A DNA stretch of 6,844 nt from assembly GCA_003232155.1 (NCBI GenBank), contig QILY01000206.1:1-6844 (forward strand), read 5' to 3'. This stretch comes from Maribacter sp. Its GTDB lineage: Bacteria; Bacteroidota; Bacteroidia; Flavobacteriales; Flavobacteriaceae. How positions within the stretch are numbered: the stretch's first letter is position 1; every line of letters starts with the position of its first letter. This document shows positions 1 to 5,940 of the stretch, one piece after another. Below the pieces are notes generated by a model. That model had not been told where the DNA came from, made no database searches, and was given only the letters and a program-made list of their open reading frames with translations. Both the position numbers and the translations under genes were made by a program.

Positions 1-724
1 GTGCATCGGTATCCGCTTCTTGATTGACAATAAAAGTACAGTTGCCCGCATTGCCGCTGGCATCGGTAGCTGTTAGGGTAACGGTCATACCGTTAGTAAA
101 AGCAGAGCCTGCCGCCGGGCTTTGGGTTACTGCAGGGTTGGGGTCTTCAGTGTCCATAACATTTGCCGGACCTGTGTAATCGGGTATTACTGTATCGGTA
201 CAGAGTAATTGCTGGTTACCGGGGCAAGTAATGGTGGGTGGTGTAGTATCTGGAGGTATGTTGATGACATATTCACAAAAACTCGCATTGCCGGTAGCAT
301 CGGTAGCTGTTATCCTAATAGTTATGCCATTTACAAAAGGAGATCCCGGTGGCGGAGATTGCGTAATCACAGGATTAGAATCGCAATTATCAGTTACAGA
401 GGTAATTAATCCTGTATAGTCATCAATGGTAGCGCCCACAGTAATTGGCGATGTGGGTGTGCAATTCATAACCGGTGCCTCGGTATCCGTCAGGTTAACT
501 GTAAAGGCACAGTCACTCGTATTGCCACTGGCATCGGTAGCTGTTAGGGTGATAATAATAGAGGTTGTACCGCTTGCAATAGTAGAGCCTGCCGCGGGGC
601 TTTGGGTTACCACAGGGTTGGGATCCTCAGTATCAGTAACAGTTGCCGAACTTGTATAATCTGGCATTACCGTTGTGCCAAAGCATAATTGCTGGTTACC
701 GGGGCAGGTAATGGTGGGTGCAAC
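1..724 (-). repeat. HYR-domain array with a two-domain (A-B) supra-repeat
   Basis: HYR copies 1 and 3 are much closer to each other than to copy 2. At DNA level 206-240 matches 686-720 with one mismatch in 35, and 105-150 closely matches 585-630, both offset by 480 bp. The offset drops to 471 bp at 61/532 because copy 1 carries three extra codons. The boundary at 1-78 resembles that at 475-549 (copy 1 to copy 2) more than the one at about 240-315 (copy 2 to copy 3). The array therefore appears to be built from a duplicated two-domain unit, and the domain just beyond the left edge should resemble copy 2. HYR domains are immunoglobulin-like adhesion modules. Confidence 0.8.
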
Positions 725-2182
725 AAAGTCACTTCCAAACACTACGTACACCAACCCGGTACTATTTCCAGCACCTCCTAAATCTCCCATAATAAAGTCC
801 GAAAATCCGTCCCCATTAAAATCTTCTCCCCCATCAACTGGTCTGTCAAGACCTGGTAACTGACCAATTGTAATCTGAAATCCGTTTGTACCATCCAATG
901 TAGAACGATCAAACGTAGCCGGAAAGCCTGCTAATCTTCCAAAAACAACATAATAATCATTGGAAGCTACTGGGTCAGTGGAAGCTACTATAAAATCATC
1001 AACCCCATCCAGATTTAAATCACCTGTAGGCGCAGCGTACCGCACGATATTTTCAAGTACAAACCCGTTTGAGCCATTCAGGTCGCTCATTAACAAACTA
1101 CCAGGAAAAGCAGTTGCAGATCCTAATATTATATTGTTTTCTGAAAAGCAATCGTCTATACCATCATTATTAATATCGCCAATAGGGCCAACACTCGTTA
1201 TAAAGCCATTGCCTTGATTATCAATAAGAAACCCGTCTGTTCCATTAACTGCCGTAATATCTACGAATGCACCAAAAGGAGTGTTTTTTCCAAACAACGC
1301 ATAGCTATTTGCATCTGTTGGACTGTTCCAGCTCCCAATAAGTATATCATTTTGGCCATCGTTATTAATATCTCCGGCACCACCTACTTGATAAGATGGT
1401 CGAGAGCTGGGAAAATTGCTGGTTCTAAACCCATTGGTGCCATCTAACCATAAAATATCCAGCGATGCAGGGTAATTGCCCGTACGGCCGAATATAATCC
1501 ATGACGTTCCTGAAAAATGAGGGGTTCCAATTATAAAATCACCTATCCCATCACCGTTTACATCGCCCAAAGTAGCCACCTGATTACTTCCTGGGGTATT
1601 AATTAAAAACCCATTGGTGCCATTAATATCATTAACTGTTATTAGAGCAGGGAAAGTAGTAGTGCCATACAATACTATTTCATCAGCATCAGTAGCGCTG
1701 GAACCAATGATCAGATCATCTATTCCATCGCCATTTATATCTCCAGGGCCGGCTATTGTAGAGCCTCGCCTTTCGTTAAAAACAATACCCTCAACAACAA
1801 ACCCATTGGTGCCATCCAGTGTGGTAAGATCGAAGGGGGTTGGGAAAGCGGAGGTAGATCCAAAGATGATAAAGGCCCTTCCCGATAATTGATTTGTACC
1901 GACAGCTTTATCACCATTTCCAAGCGCAATATCTTCAATGCCGTCATTATTAATATCCCCAATAAACCGTACTTCATTACCCAATTTAAAACTACCATTA
2001 TCAGAAGCTGTTTGCGCCAGCCCTTGAATTACAAAACCATTGGTGGTTCCATTAAATGGTATGACCGCAGGGTCAAAAACAGCAGGGTATCGTTGTGCGT
2101 ATGTTTGATATCCAGTAAGAAGTATAAATGGTAATAGAACAACAGTAGCTACTAAATGACAATTCTGAAATATTTTTTTCAT
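1..2182 (-). CDS. Secreted FG-GAP beta-propeller / HYR-domain protein, 3' end cut by window edge
   Basis: The frame is open without a stop from the ATG at 2182 to the window edge (727 codons), so the C-terminus is missing. Residues 1-29 form a Sec signal peptide: KK near the start, a hydrophobic core about 10-24, and likely cleavage after TYA. Residues 44-484 hold seven FG-GAP units. Each opens with an NGTNGF-like motif (about 44, 123, 187, 247, 313, 369, 430), then a DxNxDGxxD calcium loop (76, 148, 207, 271, 336, 388, 454), then usually a strand ending in FG. Seven units fit an integrin-alpha-like seven-bladed propeller. Unit 5 is short and has LG in place of FG. HYR domains follow at about 487-565, 566-643 and 645-720, and a fourth seems to begin at the edge. 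A role as extracellular calcium-dependent adhesin is inferred; type IX export is a guess because the sorting domain would lie outside. No Shine-Dalgarno is visible. The gene looks richer in GC than the housekeeping genes. Confidence 0.93.
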   Translation of the reverse strand, partial: MKKIFQNCHLVATVVLLPFILLTGYQTYAQRYPAVFDPAVIPFNGTTNGFVIQGLAQTASDNGSFKLGNEVRFIGDINNDGIEDIALGNGDKAVGTNQLSGRAFIIFGSTSAFPTPFDLTTLDGTNGFVVEGIVFNERRGSTIAGPGDINGDGIDDLIIGSSATDADEIVLYGTTTFPALITVNDINGTNGFLINTPGSNQVATLGDVNGDGIGDFIIGTPHFSGTSWIIFGRTGNYPASLDILWLDGTNGFRTSNFPSSRPSYQVGGAGDINNDGQNDILIGSWNSPTDANSYALFGKNTPFGAFVDITAVNGTDGFLIDNQGNGFITSVGPIGDINNDGIDDCFSENNIILGSATAFPGSLLMSDLNGSNGFVLENIVRYAAPTGDLNLDGVDDFIVASTDPVASNDYYVVFGRLAGFPATFDRSTLDGTNGFQITIGQLPGLDRPVDGGEDFNGDGFSDFIMGDLGGAGNSTGLVYVVFGSDFVAPTITCPGNQQLCFGTTVMPDYTSSATVTDTEDPNPVVTQSPAAGSTIASGTTSIIITLTATDASGNTSDCAFTVNLTDTEAPVMNCTPTSPITVGATIDDYTGLITSVTDNCDSNPVITQSPPPGSPFVNGITIRITATDATGNASFCEYVINIPPDTTPPTITCPGNQQLLCTDTVIPDYTGPANVMDTEDPNPAVTQSPAAGSAFTNGMTVTLTATDASGNAGNCTFIVNQEADTDA
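731..2053 (-). other. Seven FG-GAP repeats (predicted beta-propeller domain)
   Basis: This is the propeller-coding part of the secreted protein, residues 44-484. Spacings between the starts of successive calcium loops are 72, 59, 64, 65, 52 and 66 residues, typical of FG-GAP blades. The loop core DINxDG or a close variant is present in all seven copies, and the Asp and Asn positions expected to bind calcium are intact in each. The DNA keeps traces of the repeat: a stretch reading aaacccattggtgccat recurs near 1425, 1605 and 1799 on the plus strand. The count of seven complete units matches one closed propeller. Confidence 0.88.
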
Positions 2183-2225
2183 TTGACAGGGTTGTAGTTG
2201 AAATTTAATTGACTTGCCGTTTGCA

Positions 2226-2255
2226 GGTTATATATTGGCTATTGATAATATAACC
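2226..2255. promoter_or_regulatory. 8-bp perfect inverted repeat upstream of the secreted-protein gene
   Basis: The arms GGTTATAT (2226-2233) and ATATAACC (2248-2255) are perfect inverted copies around a 14-base spacer. The near arm is 43 bases upstream of the ATG at 2182. The arrangement fits either an operator for a dimeric regulator or a hairpin in the 5' leader. The arms are AT-rich, so a chance match cannot be excluded. Confidence 0.4.
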
Positions 2256-2459
2256 CACCAGCAAGTAGTGAGTTGAACCTGGTATTGTAATTATATTGTT
2301 GCACTAACAAAAAAATATTTGAAAAATTGTATAGAGAACTATTTTTGACCTAACTAGGCAAAAAATCACTCGAATCGACAAAATTTCATCAAAATACACA
2401 ACGGACCATTGCAATTATTTTTAAAAAATCCGAAAACATAAAATAAGAATCGAACACTA

Positions 2460-2467
2460 CAAATGTA
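2460..2467 (-). promoter_or_regulatory. Candidate Bacteroidetes -7 element (TACATTTG)
   Basis: Read on the minus strand, this octamer fits the Bacteroidetes -7 consensus TAnnTTTG. It is the only match on that strand that I found between dtd and the secreted-protein ATG. No good TTG-type -33 element lies at the usual spacing. If used, it would give a leader of roughly 270 bases. The match could be chance. Confidence 0.25.
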
Positions 2468-2683
2468 AAATTTTAACAAAAGAAAGAACACACCTTAAAC
2501 AGTGAAAGTATTATACCCTAAAACAGGGTACTATTAATATGGCGACAATAGATTATTTAGACGCCTATACCACAATGTACGTATTTAGCTGACCGTTGAA
2601 ATGCAGGGTACACTCAATAGACATATAAGGAACTTATCAATCTTATTTATTATAAAATTTCAAAAGCGGTTTCTATTTTACGT

Positions 2684-2785
2684 ATGCCGGCCAATAATCG
2701 TCAGAAAATACAGAAAGAGCTTGCATTGAACGATTTGTGGCCATTTACTCGGAAAGAATTCCTCGAGGCCCTGCCTCGGGGATAG
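2684..2785 (+). CDS. Doubtful 33-codon ORF, unknown
   Basis: This short plus-strand frame runs from ATG to TAG and encodes a charged, partly amphipathic peptide, with a segment QKIQKELALNDLWPF followed by TRKEFLEALPRG. I do not recognise a family. The composition looks more protein-like than random AT-rich DNA, but there is no ribosome-binding signal, and the last codons coincide with the GC-rich hairpin at 2761-2781, so the LEALPRG end is encoded by a structural repeat. It may be a fragment of a decayed gene or chance. It is the only plus-strand candidate in the window. Confidence 0.2.
   Translation: MPANNRQKIQKELALNDLWPFTRKEFLEALPRG
2761..2781. repeat. GC-rich hairpin, likely dispersed intergenic repeat
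   Basis: The arms CCTCGAGGC (2761-2769) and GCCTCGGGG (2773-2781) form nine pairs, one of them G-T, around a three-base loop. GC content is far above the surroundings. The hairpin and its flank (CCTCG, GCC, CGGGGATAG, then TTTCAAGAT) resemble the element at 5793-5831 in the tyrA/fusion gap, so both may belong to one family. A run of eight T begins 17 bases past the stem on the plus strand, too far for a standard intrinsic terminator. Confidence 0.6.
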
Positions 2786-2890
2786 CCAGTTTCAAGATTT
2801 TTTTTATCTTATTGTCCAATTGAGAAACAGGAGATGGCTTGAAAAAAAGCAGGTCAATAGGCAACAGAATAAGAAAAATAATTGCATTAA

Positions 2891-2973
2891 TTTGGTTTGG
2901 TTTGGTTTGGTTTGGTTTGGTTTGGTTTGGTTTGGTTTGGTTTGGTTTGGTTTGGTTTGGTTTGGTTTGGTTT
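2891..2973. repeat. Pentanucleotide microsatellite, (TTTGG)16 plus TTT
   Basis: Sixteen uninterrupted perfect copies of TTTGG (CCAAA on the minus strand) span 2891-2970, followed by a partial unit. The tract begins 55 bp past the dtd stop codon and lies about 710 bp upstream of the secreted-protein start. Such a pure tract is prone to slipped-strand changes in copy number. It is not in any credible reading frame, so a change in length would alter spacing and not a protein. TTTG resembles the Bacteroidetes -33 promoter core, but no suitable -7 element follows on the plus strand. Confidence 0.97.
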
Positions 2974-3028
2974 AAATCTTACAACATAATTTCTTATACA
3001 TGGAAGGAAAATATTTGATAAAATCTGT

Positions 3029-3481
3029 TTATTCTCTATTTTTAGTGTCGATTACAATAGTTACAGGGCCATCATTCAATAACTCAACTTTCATATCGGC
3101 TCCAAAAACCCCTGTTCCTACTTTTTTGCCTAAATCAGCCTCTAATTGGTATACAAATTTTTCGTACATAGAAACAGCTATATCAGGTTTTGCCGCTTTT
3201 ATATAAGAAGGCCGATTCCCTTTTTTAGTACCTGCATATAATGTAAACTGACTTACCACAATAGCATTGCCTTCAACTTCTATTATAGATTTGTTCATAA
3301 TACTATTTTCGTCACCAAAAATGCGCAGGTTTGCAATTTTTCGAGAAAGCCAAATAATATCTTCTTCTGTATCGACATTTTCAATACCCAATAAAATAAG
3401 TAATCCGGTTTCAATTTTTGAAATCAATTTACCCTCTACAGTAACACTGGCCCTAGAAACTCTTTGTATGACGGTACGCAT
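3029..3481 (-). CDS. dtd: D-aminoacyl-tRNA deacylase
   Basis: This cytoplasmic enzyme of translation quality control hydrolyses the ester bond of D-aminoacyl-tRNAs, freeing the tRNA; the family also clears glycine mischarged on tRNA(Ala). At 150 residues it is full length for the family. The N-terminus MRTVIQRVSRASVTV is typical. Both signature motifs are present: SQFTLYA at 77-83 and the Gly-cisPro motif NDGPVT at 136-141, which excludes L-amino acids from the active site. TGVFGADM at 123-130 is also a family hallmark. The ATG directly follows the rsgA stop codon with no intervening base, so the two are very likely cotranscribed and translationally coupled. No clear terminator hairpin with a T-run follows the stop; the microsatellite comes 55 bp later. 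Identification is secure. Confidence 0.97.
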   Translation of the reverse strand: MRTVIQRVSRASVTVEGKLISKIETGLLILLGIENVDTEEDIIWLSRKIANLRIFGDENSIMNKSIIEVEGNAIVVSQFTLYAGTKKGNRPSYIKAAKPDIAVSMYEKFVYQLEADLGKKVGTGVFGADMKVELLNDGPVTIVIDTKNRE

Positions 3482-4432
3482 CTATTTTTCTCCGTATATA
3501 TCGGTTCTGTAATTTTCTTCTTCGCCAGATACCATTTGCACATAACTTTTATAGCGGCTCCATGCAATCTTATCTGCATCGAGCGCATTTTTAACCGCGC
3601 AATGGGGTTCATCAATATGCAAACAATTATTGAATTTACAGTCACTTTTCAATTTGAAAAATTCAGGAAAATAATCGCCTATTTCAGATGCTTCCATATT
3701 AACAATACCAAACCCTTTAATACCTGGAGTGTCAATGATTCGAGCATCAAAACTTAAATCGAACATTTCGGCAAAAGTAGTGGTATGTTGACCCTGTAAG
3801 TACTGCTCTGATATTTCAGCGGTCTTAATGTCTAATGTAGGCTCCAAAATATTTATCAAAGTAGATTTACCTACACCTGAATGCCCTGAAAACATGCAAG
3901 TTTTACCCAACATTGCTTCCTTTACCTTATCTATATTTTTTCCGCTTATGGCCGATATACCTATACAAGTATATCCTATGTTACGATATAATTCAGCCAA
4001 GAATTTTACCTCAGCTAATTCTTCATTGGAATAGGTGTCTATTTTATTAAAAAGAAGCGTGACAGGAATTTGATATGCTTCAGCTGTAGCTAGAAAACGA
4101 TCTATAAAAACACAATATGTTTTAGGGTTATTCAAGGTTACCATCAAAAAAACCTGATCTAAATTCGCAGCAATAATATGTGTCTGTTTTGATAGGTTGA
4201 CCGATTTTCGAACAATATAATTTTTCCGTTCCCCTATTTCAAAAATAATACCCAAGGTCTCATCACCGATACTTTCTATTTCAAAAAATACCGTATCGCC
4301 AACAGCAACAGGGTTTGTACTTTTAATACCTAGCATACGAAATTTACCTTTGATTCTGCACTTATAAAAAACGTCATCTTCGCCTTTTACAGTGTACCAG
4401 CTTCCGGTAGATTTATATACGATTCCTAACAT
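3482..4432 (-). CDS. rsgA: Ribosome small-subunit-dependent GTPase A (RsgA/YjeQ)
   Basis: RsgA is a circularly permuted GTPase that checks late maturation of the 30S ribosomal subunit. Taking the ATG at 4432 gives 316 residues. An N-terminal OB-fold (about 1-80) precedes G motifs in the permuted order G4-G5-G1-G2-G3: NKID at 129-132, SAISGKN at 160-166, P-loop GHSGVGKS at 183-190, HTTT at about 216-219, and DTPG at 234-237. A C-terminal zinc site follows with Cys265, Cys270, His272 and Cys278. The frame also extends ten codons upstream to a TTG at 4462, but the ATG start gives MLGIVYKSTGSWY, the usual beginning of Bacteroidota RsgA, so I prefer it. No Shine-Dalgarno is seen. The gene sits 154 bp after the DAHP synthase fusion, a gap in which I found no clear promoter or terminator, and it abuts dtd. 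Confidence 0.97.
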   Translation of the reverse strand: MLGIVYKSTGSWYTVKGEDDVFYKCRIKGKFRMLGIKSTNPVAVGDTVFFEIESIGDETLGIIFEIGERKNYIVRKSVNLSKQTHIIAANLDQVFLMVTLNNPKTYCVFIDRFLATAEAYQIPVTLLFNKIDTYSNEELAEVKFLAELYRNIGYTCIGISAISGKNIDKVKEAMLGKTCMFSGHSGVGKSTLINILEPTLDIKTAEISEQYLQGQHTTTFAEMFDLSFDARIIDTPGIKGFGIVNMEASEIGDYFPEFFKLKSDCKFNNCLHIDEPHCAVKNALDADKIAWSRYKSYVQMVSGEEENYRTDIYGEK

Positions 4433-4586
4433 TAACTTATTTTGTTGTACAAAGAAAAGCAATACTTTTATATAACTCTTATAGAGAACAGTTCAATATA
4501 CTCTTAGCGGCTGTTTTGAAATATCTCGGTTATTTTCTTATTCCCTCTTTTTGCGCATAACTTCGTTAAAAGTAAAGATGGGTTCA

Positions 4587-5669
4587 TTATGAATTTACAA
4601 TCTTCTCTTGATGATTGATCGACTCTTGGTGAATAGCTTTGAACATTCTTAAAACAAATTCCTCACTCAATCCTTTTGACTCTCCTTCAAGAATCATTGC
4701 ACCTAGAATTTGGTTCCATCGATTTGATTGAAGAACAGCTACGTTCTTTTGCTTTTTCAATTCTCCGATGCCATCGGAAACCTTCATTCTTTTGCCTAAG
4801 GTCTCGATTAATTGATTATCAATAACATCAATTTGGGCACGTAGATTACTCAACTTTATATTGTACTCTGTTTCTGTATCTGTCTCTTTTCTAATTCTCA
4901 AATCTCTCATAATCTGCACCAGCTTACTTGGGGTAACTTGCTGTGCTGCATCACTCCATGCTTTATCAGGGTCATGGTGTGTTTCGATCATCAAACCATC
5001 AAAATTAAGGTCTAAGGCCGTTTGCGATACATCAAGTATCATTTCTCTATTACCTGTAATATGGGAAGGATCATTGATTAATGGTATATCAGGAAATTTA
5101 TTTTGAAACTCAATAGCTATTTGCCACTCAGGTATGTTTCTATATTTTGTCTTTTCATAGGTAGAAAAACCTCTATGAATTGCCCCTAGTTTTTTTATGC
5201 CGGCCTTATGCAAACGCTCAATACCACCTAACCACAATGATAAATCAGGATTAACAGGGTTTTTCACCAATACAATCTTATCTGTACCTTCTAAAGCATC
5301 TGCAATTTCTTGTATAATAAACGGACTTACCGTTGAACGTGCTCCGATCCACAATAAATCAATATCATGCTCTAATGCTAACTTTACATGCGCAGCATTT
5401 GCTACTTCAGTACAAGTTTTCATTCCTGTTTCCGCCTTAACTTTTTGCAACCACTTTAACCCTAAAGCACCTACACCTTCAAAATTTCCAGGGCGTGTTC
5501 TTGGTTTCCAAATACCTGCACGGTAATAATTAACATCCGTATCTTTAAGTTCATGCGCAATACGCAAAACTTGCTCTTCGGTTTCAGCACTACATGGCCC
5601 TGCTATTACTAGTGGATGATCTAAACCCATATCATCCAACCATGCTCTCATTTCTTTTGTATTCTCCAT
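4587..5669 (-). CDS. Bifunctional DAHP synthase (type I-beta) / chorismate mutase (AroQ)
   Basis: This 360-residue fusion catalyses two steps of aromatic amino acid synthesis: condensation of phosphoenolpyruvate with erythrose 4-phosphate to DAHP, and chorismate to prephenate. The synthase domain covers about 1-260. GPCS at 24-27 supplies metal ligand Cys26, KPRT at 55-58 binds phosphoenolpyruvate, and His203 (DPSH), Glu229 and Asp240 fall at the same mutual spacing as the metal ligands of the Thermotoga maritima type I-beta enzyme. A chorismate mutase domain follows a linker, about 270-356. Aligned without gaps to the E. coli mutase, Arg277, Arg294, Lys305, Arg317, Ser350 and Gln354 match its binding residues, while Gln314 and Trp318 stand where E. 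coli has Asp48 and Glu52. Known Bacteroidota fusions of this layout, as in Prevotella, are allosterically inhibited by prephenate, so similar control is likely here. It follows tyrA after a 271-bp gap full of inverted repeats. Confidence 0.97.
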   Translation of the reverse strand: MENTKEMRAWLDDMGLDHPLVIAGPCSAETEEQVLRIAHELKDTDVNYYRAGIWKPRTRPGNFEGVGALGLKWLQKVKAETGMKTCTEVANAAHVKLALEHDIDLLWIGARSTVSPFIIQEIADALEGTDKIVLVKNPVNPDLSLWLGGIERLHKAGIKKLGAIHRGFSTYEKTKYRNIPEWQIAIEFQNKFPDIPLINDPSHITGNREMILDVSQTALDLNFDGLMIETHHDPDKAWSDAAQQVTPSKLVQIMRDLRIRKETDTETEYNIKLSNLRAQIDVIDNQLIETLGKRMKVSDGIGELKKQKNVAVLQSNRWNQILGAMILEGESKGLSEEFVLRMFKAIHQESINHQEKIVNS

Positions 5670-5711
5670 TACAGTTTATTTATTTCTGACTTTTGATTTA
5701 TTATTTTTATT

Positions 5712-5876
5712 CCCACCAGTGGGTTTAATACTCCGACGCCTGCCTGCCGGACAGGCTTGCGTCGAAATGTAAAAGGTGAATTCCTTTTAATGCCTCGTGG
5801 GCTTGCCCCGAGATAGTTTACTTGAAATCTTTAGCGCTGTAAGCCTTCGATTGCGCTCAGGATGACATTTTTCATC
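5712..5876. repeat. Chain of six inverted repeats in the tyrA / DAHP synthase gap
   Basis: Six short palindromes follow one another in 165 bp. They are CCCAC/GTGGG (5712-5723), CGACGC..GCCTG/CAGGC..GCGTCG (5734-5764, the strongest), AAAAGG/CCTTTT (5771-5788), CTCG-T-GGG/CCC-CGAG (5794-5812), AGCGC/GCGCT (5833-5857) and GATGA/TCATC (5861-5876). The segments GCCTCGTGGGCTTGCCCCGAG and CCTTCGATTGCGCTCAGGAT resemble sequences I recall as recurrent between genes in flavobacterial genomes, so the block may be several dispersed repeats inserted side by side. In a tyrA-fusion transcript it would form a highly folded spacer that could affect processing or readthrough. Confidence 0.65.
5734..5764. repeat. 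Strong GC-rich hairpin (11 bp with one internal mismatch pair)
   Basis: The outer arms CGACGC (5734-5739) and GCGTCG (5759-5764) enclose inner arms GCCTG (5742-5746) and CAGGC (5752-5756), separated by a CT/TT internal mismatch, with a five-base loop CCGGA. No T-run follows on either strand, so a simple intrinsic terminator is unlikely. The GCCTGCCTGCCGGACAGGC type of sequence is common as a dispersed intergenic palindrome in Bacteroidota, as far as I recall. Confidence 0.7.
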
Positions 5877-5940
5877 TGTTTTTTTCTCTTACATTAGAAT
5901 CTCATAACGAAGTTTTAATGCATAATCCAGGTCAAACAAT

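Larger units (their letters stand above)
2183..3028. other. 846-bp intergenic region without a convincing gene
   Basis: This AT-rich stretch separates dtd from the secreted-protein gene. Neither strand has a long open frame with recognisable protein sequence. It holds the TTTGG microsatellite, a GC-rich hairpin at 2761-2781, a 33-codon plus-strand ORF, a small palindrome at 2514-2530 (TACCCT, 5-base loop, AGGGTA), a candidate -7 promoter element and an inverted repeat near the secreted-protein start. Short open stretches such as the 17-codon frame opening at the ATG at 2539 stop quickly. The region could be the decayed remains of a gene or a large regulatory leader; the sequence alone does not decide this. 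Confidence 0.7.

Noticed and set aside
426..659. Plus-strand open frame opposite the HYR domains
   Set aside because: The minus strand is continuously open here and encodes recognisable HYR sequence; the plus-strand frame is the low-complexity antisense of a repeat.
960..1217. Plus-strand open frame opposite the FG-GAP region
   Set aside because: It is the antisense of the propeller-coding repeats and has no recognisable domain.
2514..2530. TACCCT/AGGGTA palindrome as terminator or operator
   Set aside because: The stem is only 6 bp, no T-run follows, and it is far from any gene start; kept only as a note in the intergenic entry.
2761..2805. Intrinsic terminator (hairpin then eight T) on the plus strand
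   Set aside because: The T-run starts 17 bases after the stem, and no plus-strand gene of note ends there.
2891..2973. CRISPR-like or origin-type array
   Set aside because: The unit is only 5 bp with no spacers, so it is a microsatellite.
3464..3757. Plus-strand frame opposite rsgA and its junction with dtd
   Set aside because: It is a shadow of two securely identified minus-strand genes.
4433..4462. Ten-codon N-terminal extension of rsgA from a TTG
   Set aside because: The ATG at 4432 matches the usual family start, and the extension adds residues with no family similarity.
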